The notes beneath the pieces were generated by a model. The model ran no database searches, had not been told where the DNA came from, and worked only from the letters and a program-made list of their open reading frames with translations. A stretch of 64,000 nucleotides of DNA from contig CAWCAT010000005.1 of assembly GCA_963793625.1 (NCBI GenBank), positions 1 through 64,000 on the forward strand, read 5' to 3'. This DNA comes from G963668605 sp963793625. GTDB taxonomy: Bacteria > Acidobacteriota > Terriglobia > Bryobacterales > Bryobacteraceae. The position numbers were made by a program, and so were the translations under genes. This document shows, piece by piece, positions 44,131 to 51,117 of the stretch. Every line of letters begins with the position of its first letter. The stretch's first letter is position 1.

Positions 44131-45544
44131 GTGGGGACACGCCTTTCAGCGCCAGGCCCACAGCAGAAGCGTTTCGCGGCGTATATGGAGGGCCTGGCGA
44201 ATGCCGCGGGACACAGCGACCGGGAAGTTCCGTTGAAGAACTACTGCACGGGATTGTTGTTACCGGGCGATCGTAAAAGCGTTGAACCGATGGCGGCACG
44301 CTTGGCGCCCAATCGCGTCCGGCGAATGCATCAGTCTTTACATCATTTGGTCGCCGATGCGCCATGGAAGGATGAAGCGATTCTGGAGCAGGTTCGGAGT
44401 CAGGTGTTGCCTGCCATGCAGAAGAACGGCCCCGTCGTGGGGTGGATTGTCGATGACACTGGGTTTCCGAAGAAGGGGAATCACTCCGTAGGAGTGGCTC
44501 GGCAGTATTGCGGACAAGTGGGGAAACAGGATAACTGTCGCGTGGCGGTGAGTTTGTCGGTGAGCACCTGGAGTTCGAGTCTGCCGATTGGATGGCGCTT
44601 ATATCTGCCGGAAATATGGTCCAGCGATGCCGGGCGGCGGAGCAAAGTCGGCGTTCCCGAAGAAGTGGAATTCAGAACCAAGCCGCAGATCGCCTTGGAG
44701 CAGATCCGGCAAGCTGTGAAGCAGCAGGTTCCGACCGGGGTGGTTTTGGCCGACGCGGGCTATGGGGTGGACACACGGTTCCGCGCTGGTATTGACGAAT
44801 TGGGATTGTCATATGTTGTCGGCATTCAGTCTTCGGTAACCATCTGGGCGCCTGGCCGACAACCCTTGCCCGCCAAATCCCGGCAGACAATGGGGCGTCC
44901 GCCGAAACTACTGCAACGCACCGCCGAGCATCAACCCGTTTCAGTGAAGCAGTTGGCGTTAGGGTTGCCGTTCGGGACCTTCAAAAGTATCGGCTGGCGC
45001 GAAGGGACCCAGCGGACCTTGCGCTCACGCTTTGCTGCCGTCCGGATTCGCGTCGCCCATCGGGATTACGAAAGAGCCGAACCGCACCCCGAGCAATGGC
45101 TGCTCATTGAATGGCCGAAGGGCGAATCGGAGCCGACCAAATACTGGCTGTTGACGCTTCCGCCGACAACGAAGCTGAAGGACTTGGTAAAGATCGCCAA
45201 ACACCGCTGGATCATCGAGCGTGACTATGAGGAACTAAAGCAGGAATTGGGCCTTGGTCATTATGAAGGTCGAAGCTGGCGCGGATTTCATCACCATGCC
45301 ACATTGTGCATCGCAGCTTATGGGTTCCTGGTAGCCGAGCGGAACCGTTTTTCCCCCTCAGCCCGTGCCGGAAATGTTGGACTATCAGCACCCGCCCCAA
45401 TACCGGACTTCCACCCGCGTGGCTCGCCGCGTTCGCCCCGAACGTCATAATCCGCGCTCGATCGCAACACTGAGAGCGATAATTGCTCGGCACTTGCTCG
45501 GGCAACTGTCTCACTGTCCCTTTTGTGGGTCGCGCCCGGCGTGA
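44131..45544 (+). CDS. IS701-family transposase, copy 1 (+1 frameshift near the end)
   Basis: A DDE transposase. The first 440 residues read in one frame from the GTG at 44131. The family signature GWIVDDTGFPKKGNHSVGVA carries the first Asp, VVLADAGYGVDTRFR the second, and ERDYEELKQELGLGHYEGRS the Glu. Near residue 430, after PRGSP (about 45426-45430), the frame leaves the family pattern and stops at 45450. Skipping one base gives VRPERHNPRSIATLRAIIAR and LSHCPFCGSRPA, the C-terminal tail usual for relatives, to a stop at 45544 (470 residues). Copy 2 has the same break, so it is older than the duplication, or it is programmed. The 3' end overlaps the convergent second gene. Confidence 0.9.
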
Positions 45545-45891
45545 TCCTCGGCGTCAATATCCGCGTCGAGAACACAGGATGCCGGGCGTGAATGGTTCGG
45601 CGCCGTCCGCCAGTTACCCTCCAGTAACTTCACCTTACTGAGTTTCTCTAAAACGACGCAGCGCCAGTTTGCCGCTGAACCCGTCGGCTGGAGGCCGCGC
45701 TCACTTTCTCCGCCGTATTGATAGCACAGCACACGAAGTCGCCCAGCTCTATTCCGGCCCAGTCGGTGCGGACAAAACAGTCGCCGGCGCTCATGATAGG
45801 TCGCTTCAATCGGTCGCCGGCCCGCCACCGCAGTCCAGATCAGCCGGTAAATGTCATCAACTGTCTGGATCTTCGCTTCAACAACACTCAT
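45511..45891 (-). CDS. WYL-like small protein carried inside the IS, copy 1
   Basis: A 126-residue product, read from the other end of the IS towards the transposase gene. The core IEATYHERRRLFCPHRLGRN, LCYQYGGESERGLQ, NWRCVVLEKLSKVKLL and NWRTAPNHSRP has the pattern of the small WYL-like proteins found widely in bacteria (beta-rich, thought to bind nucleotides or nucleic acid), though the name-giving Trp-Tyr-Leu triplet is not present. It is not a transposition protein of any kind I know. GGGAG abuts the ATG, leaving unusually short spacing. Copy 2 differs by one residue (Gly to Val in the PHRLGRN stretch). The C-terminal 11 codons overlap the frameshifted end of the transposase. Function unknown; a cargo gene or target-control gene are both possible. 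Confidence 0.7.
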   Translation of the reverse strand: MSVVEAKIQTVDDIYRLIWTAVAGRRPIEATYHERRRLFCPHRLGRNRAGRLRVLCYQYGGESERGLQPTGSAANWRCVVLEKLSKVKLLEGNWRTAPNHSRPASCVLDADIDAEDHAGRDPQKGQ

Positions 45892-45957
45892 CTCCCTTCA
45901 CGATAACCCCTCGTGCCATTATCCTCAACACCTGCAATCATTTATAACACAGTAGTA

Positions 45958-46098
45958 CTAGAATCCGGTTAGCGCGCTATCAACCAAATCCCACCTCTCC
46001 AAGTAGTCCTTCTGCTCGCCCGCAGTAATCCACATCATGAATCTCTTCCGGTCAAACCCATCATTCATCTGCTCATGAACGAGCACCTGATGGATCGC
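45958..46098 (-). pseudogene. Fragment: 3' end of an unknown gene next to the IS
   Basis: About 46 codons (HEQMNDGFDRKRFMMWITAG, then EQKDYLERWDLVDSALTGF) with coding character, ending in a TAG that is part of the CTAG target of the IS. Upstream the frame is closed by TGA at 46099-46101 and no start is seen. It is the remnant of a gene whose stop codon was the insertion site. No family is recognised. Confidence 0.45.
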
Positions 46099-46464
46099 TC
46101 ACCAGCAAGTCGAGACTATGCACGTTTGCTCGTGGAATGGCCACAACGAGACCACGGCCGAGAGCTGATGAGCGACGTAGAACTCTCCGGCGGCAGCGGT
46201 GATCGCAGTTGGACGGGTTGGCTGGCTTGCGGTCTGAGTTGGACTATTGACGTTATTCATCGTGTGTGTCCGAGTTGTCGGAAGGGCGTGGATGAACCAA
46301 CGCAGATATTATTGTCAACCCTTCACAGGTTGCCGCGACCGGTGGCCCACCAGCGACCCGACGACGCTTCTTGAGCCCTTCTGAGCATGGCTTGAGCCGG
46401 CTCAACGTCGGACGAAACCCACTTTGGGGGTGAACCCGTCCAGAAGAAGGAGAGAATCGCAGTC
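46099..46464. other. Stretch without a recognised gene inside the transposon
   Basis: A plus-strand open frame at 46075-46374 has no family resemblance and no ribosome binding site, and I do not call it. A perfect 14-bp palindrome TTGAGCCGGCTCAA is at 46392-46405. An AGGAGAG ribosome binding site for the next gene lies at 46449. Confidence 0.4.
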
Positions 46465-46758
46465 ATGACTAGAAGAGCAGTCGTCGGCAGCTTCGTTGCT
46501 GGCATCCTGCTGACCAGCGCATCAGCCTAAGGCCAGAAGCGCGATGAGATCCGAGACCGGCAAGGCAGGCTGATCGGCACTATTGTCTATCAACGGGATG
46601 GCGTGCGGGAGGCGAGGGACCGTCAGTGGCGGCTCCTCGGCACCTACAATCTGAAGGCGATCGAGACTCGGGATCGCCTCGGCAAGCTGCTGACGAAGGG
46701 CGATTCGCTTTCAGCGTTGCTCGTCAGCGGCAACGCCTCTGCCCTTACGAGGCACTGA
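46465..46758 (+). pseudogene. Small secreted protein with RDRQGRL repeats, interrupted by an in-frame TAA
   Basis: The frame reads a signal peptide MTRRAVVGSFVAGILLTSASA, then TAA (46528-46530), then GQKRDEIRDRQGRLIGTIVY and 55 more codons to TGA. Three copies of a motif follow: RDRQGRLIGT, RDRQWRLLGT and RDRLGKLLTK. Small exported proteins with such repeats occur next to integrative and conjugative genes in proteobacteria; their role is not known. AGGAGAG is placed well before the ATG. The TAA sits exactly after the predicted cleavage site, where CAA (Gln) would fit by one base change. It is either a dead gene or depends on readthrough. Confidence 0.65.
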
Positions 46759-46767
46759 CCCGAGAGT

Positions 46768-46787
46768 TGCAAACATTCTGCAAACGG
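46768..46787 (+). repeat. Direct repeat, left arm of the att region
   Basis: TGCAAACATTCTGCAAACGG, identical to 47023-47042. Each copy itself contains GCAAAC twice with 11-base periodicity. A weaker match (CGATGGGA, then A-GACGGTA against AGAAGGTA) follows both copies about 33 bases later, so the homologous arm is near 60 bases long. Confidence 0.75.
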
Positions 46788-46904
46788 ACTCCTCACTTCT
46801 GGCCGGTTTTCGATGGGACAAGACGGTATCAACCCCGAAGGCCATCCAAACAGTATCAATCACTTGGGTATTCAACGGGTCGGGTTGGGACGACTGGCCA
46901 CGCA

Positions 46905-46962
46905 CTCGAAAACCGTTGAACCTTTACGGGTTCCGTGGGTTCGAATCCCACCCTCACCGCCA
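46905..46962 (+). other. Attachment-site core: 3' half of a tRNA-Ser(CGA) gene
   Basis: From the anticodon loop CTCGAAA (anticodon CGA) through a long variable arm, the T-arm GTGGG TTCGAAT CCCAC, the acceptor strand CCTCACC and encoded GCCA. The 5' half is missing: no GGTGAGG acceptor strand or D-arm precedes, and the anticodon stem pairs at only three of five positions. Tyrosine integrases recombine at such tRNA halves. It is flanked on both sides by the direct repeats at 46768 and 47023, so it looks like attP. Confidence 0.8.
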
Positions 46963-47022
46963 TCTAATCAATAGCTTAGGCCATCTTTTGAAATAAGCTC
47001 CACGAGCTATCGCGACGGTACC

Positions 47023-47042
47023 TGCAAACATTCTGCAAACGG
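47023..47042 (+). repeat. Direct repeat, right arm of the att region
   Basis: Second exact copy of the 20-bp repeat at 46768, in the same direction, between the tRNA half and the end of the integrase gene. It is a candidate arm-type binding site for the integrase. Confidence 0.75.
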
Positions 47043-47105
47043 CATCCATGGTTCACGATGGGATGAGAAGGTACCAGACGACATCCGGCCGAATCACTTT
47101 TGATT

Positions 47106-48269
47106 TTATGCGTGAGGAATTCGCCGAGCCTCAATTGCTTTTCGGAGTGCGGTATCGATTTTCTGCGCAGCATCCTCTTGCATGCCCGGAAGCACATGAG
47201 AGTAGGTGTCGAGCGTGATTCCGACCGCGCTGTGCCCCAACCGCTCGGAAACAATCTTGGGACTGATACCAGCGCGAAGCAATTGAGAGGCGTGAGTATG
47301 CCTGAGGTCGTGAAACCGCAGTTTCACTCCAATCCGCTTAGTGAATTTGAAGTACAGTGCGGTGAATGACTCCGGTTTCCAGATGTCGCGATCGGTCGTG
47401 CTCAAGACCAGATCGTTGTTCTTGTAGGCCGGTCCGAGAAGCGCTTTCTGTCGTTCCTGCTGGGTGCGGTGGGCACAAAGCGCCTCAACCGCCAAGGGTG
47501 GGAGTGCGATCATGCGCCTTCCTCTTGCAGTCTTCGGCTCTTTGAACCGCAGCCCTTCATTGGTCTCCTCCAAGGACGGCGTTACTGAAAGAACGCTCTT
47601 CTCCAGATCGACATCACGCCAGCGGAACGCAAGAATTTCTCCTCTACGCATTCGTGTAATCACCGCGAGCAAGATGGGCATGTATAAACGTGTGCCCTGA
47701 GCAGCTTCAAGGAGCCAGGCAGTTTCGCTCTCGTTGAGCGCCTTCATCTCCTTTCGCTCCGGCCTGGGTGGATCAACCGCGTCTGCCGGATTGCGAGCGA
47801 GCAGTTGCCATTTGACGGCCTGATGTAGGGCTTCGCGCAGAATGCGGTGGTGATGAAGAACCGTCTGTGCCGATAATCCCCCAGATCCATCGAGGCGACC
47901 CGATGCTAGCGACCTTGCATAGTACGTCTGAATTTGAATCGGTGTTAGCTTCGGCATGAGCAGGTTACCAAAGGCAGGATTGAGGTGACGACGCACGATT
48001 TCTTCATAGCGCTCGAATGTCTTAGCTGAAACCTTCGTTTTGGCAGCTTCGAGCCACTTGGTGAGGAACTCGGTCATCGTGAGTTTCGAGGGCTCGATAT
48101 AAAATCCAGTGTCCAAGGAATGTAAAAGCTCAGAGAGTTATTTCTCCGCCTGCTTCTTCGTCCCATTGACGGTGTGCCACTTTTGTCGGCGCTTCCCACC
48201 TTCGGCTCTTTCGAGTTCGATGACCACAGCCCATGACTGCTTGCCACGCTTTCGAACGTGCCCCTTCAT
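47106..48269 (-). CDS. Tyrosine-type site-specific integrase with an in-frame TAA
   Basis: Phage/ICE-type recombinase of 387 codons. The N-terminal arm-binding part begins MKGHVRKRGKQSWAVVIELE; codon 44 is TAA (48138-48140) where relatives have Glu (KKQAEK-stop-LSELLHS). Next come the SAM-like core-binding domain (TMTEFLTKWLEAAKTKVSAK) and the catalytic domain with Arg in RMRRGEILAFRW, HDLRHTHAS, GHSAVGITLDTYSHV (His and nucleophile Tyr). The original start at 48269 is shown by the ATGA overlap with the gene before. A TTG at 48116 could restart translation to give a product without the arm-binding domain. It ends about 60 bases from the right arm repeat, the normal place for int next to its att site. 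Confidence 0.85.
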
Positions 48270-49189
48270 TCTTGACCTCTCGATTGAATGGCTCGCTGTT
48301 GCCTTCGGCTATCTCCCAAGAGGTGCCTCACCTTGTTTTCAGATAAGCCCATTCTGTCGGCGATTTCATGGTACGGTGATCCGGCTGCTCTCAATCGCCA
48401 GGCGGCCTTCGTTAATTCCTTTTCCTCATTGGATTTCTCGGACTTGCCGTATTTCGCCCTACATCGCGAATTGCAGAATTTGTTCTCCGAGCGGACTCCT
48501 CGTTTTCGATCTATCCACTCCCTGCAATAATTGCATTGGAAGAAAGTCGTCTTCCTCTCAATTGCGTCTGAAAACTGAAGCCAAAGCGCACCAAGCAGGT
48601 CCCGTGGTCTGGCGGTGACAACTAAGTTCTCGTAATCAGAAGTAGGAGCGAGAACGGTTTCCACTTTCAAAACCCTCAGCTTTTCATTAACCACGCTCAG
48701 CAGGTAAGCCAGAAGGGCTCGCTTTGATCCGCCACGTCCGCCGATTTTGCTCCAGAGCGATGGAGAATCGGGAGTTGCAATCCGATCACCATGCAAATCC
48801 GTCAGTTCCCGGATCTCAGGAACGGAGCAATTTATCATAATGGAGGCGCTATCTCGCTTAACAAGCGCATCTGCGCTGTTTCCACTTCTCCCTATTGCGG
48901 TTTCCCAAACGAAGATGGCGGCCCGAAGTTCGCGAATGTTAGAGAACCAGATCTCGAGGGACTCACCGCGAATGATTGCGCCCACGGTTGCCTCTTCGTC
49001 CTCAAACTCCGCCTCTACATGTCCAAGCATTCCCCATATTGAAGCGAACTCCTTAATGTGATCGGAGCCTGAGTTGAGGTCAGCAAATCTCCGGAACAAA
49101 GCAGTATTGACGGCATCTGGCGAATAGCGCTTCTCCGAGTCTCGGGGATTCCTGCGGAATACTGCGGCTTCGAGGGGCTCGCCATCCAT
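48266..49189 (-). CDS. Zinc-ribbon and HTH protein translationally coupled to the integrase
   Basis: A 307-residue product I do not recognise as a whole. The first 200 residues are without motif (IREL and YENLVVTARPRDLLGALWLQ suggest a helical regulatory domain like that of CGNR-type proteins). Then comes CNYCREWIDRKRGVRSENKF with CNSRC, a four-cysteine zinc site, and a C-terminal helix-turn-helix AGSPYHEIADRMGLSENKVR. Its stop overlaps the integrase ATG (ATGA). Coding-like sequence in the same frame (FEWHVSEGGYEVRDATP) continues 90 bases upstream of this ATG without a standard start codon, so the true N-terminus may be longer. Possibly a regulator or directionality factor of the element. Confidence 0.65.
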   Translation of the reverse strand: MDGEPLEAAVFRRNPRDSEKRYSPDAVNTALFRRFADLNSGSDHIKEFASIWGMLGHVEAEFEDEEATVGAIIRGESLEIWFSNIRELRAAIFVWETAIGRSGNSADALVKRDSASIMINCSVPEIRELTDLHGDRIATPDSPSLWSKIGGRGGSKRALLAYLLSVVNEKLRVLKVETVLAPTSDYENLVVTARPRDLLGALWLQFSDAIERKTTFFQCNYCREWIDRKRGVRSENKFCNSRCRAKYGKSEKSNEEKELTKAAWRLRAAGSPYHEIADRMGLSENKVRHLLGDSRRQQRAIQSRGQE

Positions 49190-49359
49190 CGGCGTCGCAT
49201 CACGGACTTCATAGCCACCCTCTGATACATGCCACTCGAATTGAACTGTGTCCTTTAATATTTTTTCATCCGATTTCTCAAACGCCGATCGCTAGGACTC
49301 CAATTAATCGTAACAGTTCGCTCAATTGGTTTTTGTTAGCTCTACGTTTAACACGAAGC

Positions 49360-49551
49360 ATGAAGATCGTCCATACAGTGGCACAGACAGCATCGCTCCT
49401 TGGCCTCAGTCGTAACGCCACATACGACGCCATCCGGCGCAAGGAGATTCCCTCAGTCAAATTTGGTCGTCGCATTGTTGTGCCTGCGGCGGCTCTTCAA
49501 AAAATACTCAACCCCACGCCGAGCGTGGAGAAAGCGGGATCAACTAAATGA
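49360..49551 (+). CDS. Excisionase-type helix-turn-helix protein
   Basis: A 63-residue protein of the AlpA/excisionase (MerR-like) DNA-binding group: VHTVAQTASLLGLSRNATYD, AIRRKEIPSVKFGRRIVVPA with the helix-turn-helix and wing in the normal places. Small proteins of this type bend the att DNA and direct the integrase towards excision, or act as transcription regulators. It is divergent from the zinc-ribbon/integrase operon, the classic arrangement of such modules. The ATG at 49360 is preferred because the domain starts there; the frame is open from 49333. The next gene overlaps by ATGA. Confidence 0.8.
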   Translation: MKIVHTVAQTASLLGLSRNATYDAIRRKEIPSVKFGRRIVVPAAALQKILNPTPSVEKAGSTK

Positions 49552-49901
49552 GTCTCCATTACACTTCCCCTGCCCAGAGTGGCATGGTGCCGCCTACTGT
49601 CACTGTGGTCCGGCACTACAGTACGGGTACCGGCGCATTTTTGACAGTCATCTTCCCTGGAGGACTTCAAATCGACAGTATCTGGATCACGACAACGACG
49701 GAGAGTCCTCGTCGTGTGTCGCTGCCGTCGCGCACTTATCAAACACGAGATGGGCGTAAGGCATATGCTTCGATTCTGGAGTTCACGACTCCGGAGGCAC
49801 ACGCGGAATTTGAGCGTCAGATTGTAGCTGCATTCAATCGATATCTCGGAACGTCGCCCAGTCAGAGCGTCGGCACACAGGAGGCACAAAGTGCCCACTA
49901 A
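49548..49901 (+). CDS. Unknown small protein of the element, possibly SpoVG-like
   Basis: A 117-residue protein that starts in the ATGA overlap with the excisionase stop. The segment TESPRRVSLPSRTYQTRDGR followed by KAYASILEFTTPEAHAEFER has the order of SpoVG-type nucleic-acid-binding proteins (strand with PSR, acidic/aromatic helix), but the similarity is not strong enough to name it. Proteins of that kind are found in mobile elements next to replication or transfer genes. No signal peptide. Together with the excisionase it forms a two-gene operon ended by the hairpins at 49991-50046. Confidence 0.55.
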   Translation: MSLHYTSPAQSGMVPPTVTVVRHYSTGTGAFLTVIFPGGLQIDSIWITTTTESPRRVSLPSRTYQTRDGRKAYASILEFTTPEAHAEFERQIVAAFNRYLGTSPSQSVGTQEAQSAH

Positions 49902-49990
49902 CAATACCAGTGCCAACCACCGCTTCAGTGGCTTTCAGGCTCGACCCCCCAGCAGCGGCCATGGGCTCGACGAAAGAAGGGAGGGCGCAA

Positions 49991-50046
49991 GCCTCTAGCT
50001 TAGAGGCAGCGTAAAAGGGGAGCCTCAGTAGAGACTCCCCTTTTAT
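49991..50046 (+). terminator. Two hairpins, the second a rho-independent terminator
   Basis: GCCTCTA and TAGAGGC (49991-50007) form a 7-bp stem, and AAAAGGGGAG with CTCCCCTTTT (50013-50044) a 10-bp stem ending in a T-run. They lie between two plus-strand genes; the next ATG is 12 bases later, so a transcription-attenuation role is also possible. Confidence 0.7.
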
Positions 50047-50058
50047 TGGAGAAATATC

Positions 50059-50670
50059 ATGTCCCAAAACATCAAGTTTTATTTCGACAACACTAGCAGC
50101 CTTGTGAAGACGCTGGACCGTTATAAGGGGCCCCCGTACGGGCGCGTCCCCCGCTCGCTGGCTCGGCTGCCGATCTGGTTCGCAACTGAGTCCTACCAGG
50201 AATCGCCGAACTCCCAATCATTACCTACCAAAGTGCGGTATTCGCCTGTCTCGCTCTCGCCATTGCGGAGTGAAGAGGTCAGCGACTATAGCACCTTTAA
50301 CACCGCACTGGAGGCTATTCAGGACCACTTCTGGCTGAATGGTCTCGGGATTCGCTTTGCACCACCACTGCTCACAATCGTTATCGAGAATTGCGTTCGT
50401 CGGGGCAAGGTCGAGAAATCTGTCCGAGACTTGACCAAGCGGATCGGGGGGTACTGGGAAATCACGGCTCGCCTTACCGATATTCAAGGCATTGTGAGAA
50501 CGGAACTGCAACCACTGTGCCACCACGGACGAGTTACCAGTCATCACATTTGGCTGTTCTCCGAGGGACTTTTGAACATGACTGGTCGCGCGGTCCGTGG
50601 GCGCGCCGGAGATCCAATGTTGGCAGACCCGCTCGAAATCGAGCGCTTGTTCAAAAGGATTAGCACCTAG
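50059..50670 (+). CDS. Unknown protein; its stop codon is the IS target site
   Basis: A 203-residue soluble protein (MSQNIKFYFDNTSSLVKTLD onward) without a family I recognise. It has TTGGAG-type ribosome binding before the ATG. Near the C-terminus are CHHGRVTSHHIWLF (Cys and His residues, perhaps a metal site) and DPLEIERLFKRIST. The stop codon TAG is the last three bases of the CTAG (50667-50670) that flanks IS copy 2, so the gene itself is complete. It follows the double hairpin directly. Located at the end of the integrase module, it is a cargo or accessory gene of the element; function unknown. Confidence 0.55.
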   Translation: MSQNIKFYFDNTSSLVKTLDRYKGPPYGRVPRSLARLPIWFATESYQESPNSQSLPTKVRYSPVSLSPLRSEEVSDYSTFNTALEAIQDHFWLNGLGIRFAPPLLTIVIENCVRRGKVEKSVRDLTKRIGGYWEITARLTDIQGIVRTELQPLCHHGRVTSHHIWLFSEGLLNMTGRAVRGRAGDPMLADPLEIERLFKRIST

Positions 50671-50736
50671 TACTACTGTGTTATAAATGATTGCAGGTGT
50701 TGAGGATAGTGGCACGAGGGGTTATCGTGAAGGGAG

Positions 50737-51117
50737 ATGAGTGTTGTTGAAGCGAAGATCCAGACAGTTGATGACATTTACCGGCTGATCTGGACTGCGG
50801 TGGCGGGCCGGCGACCGATTGAAGCGACCTATCATGAGCGCCGGCGACTGTTTTGTCCGCACCGACTGGTCCGGAATAGAGCTGGGCGACTTCGTGTGCT
50901 GTGCTATCAATACGGCGGAGAAAGTGAGCGCGGCCTCCAGCCGACGGGTTCAGCGGCAAACTGGCGCTGCGTCGTTTTAGAGAAACTCAGTAAGGTGAAG
51001 TTACTGGAGGGTAACTGGCGGACGGCGCCGAACCATTCACGCCCGGCATCCTGTGTTCTCGACGCGGATATTGACGCCGAGGATCACGCCGGGCGCGACC
51101 CACAAAAGGGACAGTGA
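50737..51117 (+). CDS. WYL-like small protein carried inside the IS, copy 2
   Basis: Same 126-residue protein as at 45511-45891, with Val instead of Gly in PHRLVRN. All comments on the first copy apply. That both copies keep an open frame while only one residue differs shows at least that it was carried intact through the last transposition, not that it is used. Confidence 0.7.
   Translation: MSVVEAKIQTVDDIYRLIWTAVAGRRPIEATYHERRRLFCPHRLVRNRAGRLRVLCYQYGGESERGLQPTGSAANWRCVVLEKLSKVKLLEGNWRTAPNHSRPASCVLDADIDAEDHAGRDPQKGQ

Larger units (their letters stand above)
44088..45957 (+). mobile_element. IS701-family insertion sequence, copy 1
   Basis: 1870 bp with 17-bp perfect terminal inverted repeats TACTACTGTGTTATAAA (44088-44104) and its complement (45941-45957), flanked by CTAG on both sides, a target known for this family. 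It carries the transposase gene (plus) and a second, convergent gene (minus). It differs from copy 2 at four positions. Confidence 0.93.

Noticed and set aside
45669..45947. A 92-codon plus-strand frame at the IS right end
   Set aside because: It is antisense to the WYL-like gene, whose product has clear conserved-protein character.
46075..46374. A 99-codon plus-strand gene inside the transposon
   Set aside because: No ribosome binding site or family resemblance; the opposite strand at its left end has a more coding-like frame.
46860..46962. A complete tRNA-Ser gene
   Set aside because: No matching 5' acceptor strand or D-arm at the required distance, and the anticodon stem is only partly paired; only the 3' half is present.
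46528..48140. A recoded genetic code in which TAA is read as an amino acid within the element
   Set aside because: Only two cases are seen, both explained by a single base change, while TAA ends several other genes in the window normally.
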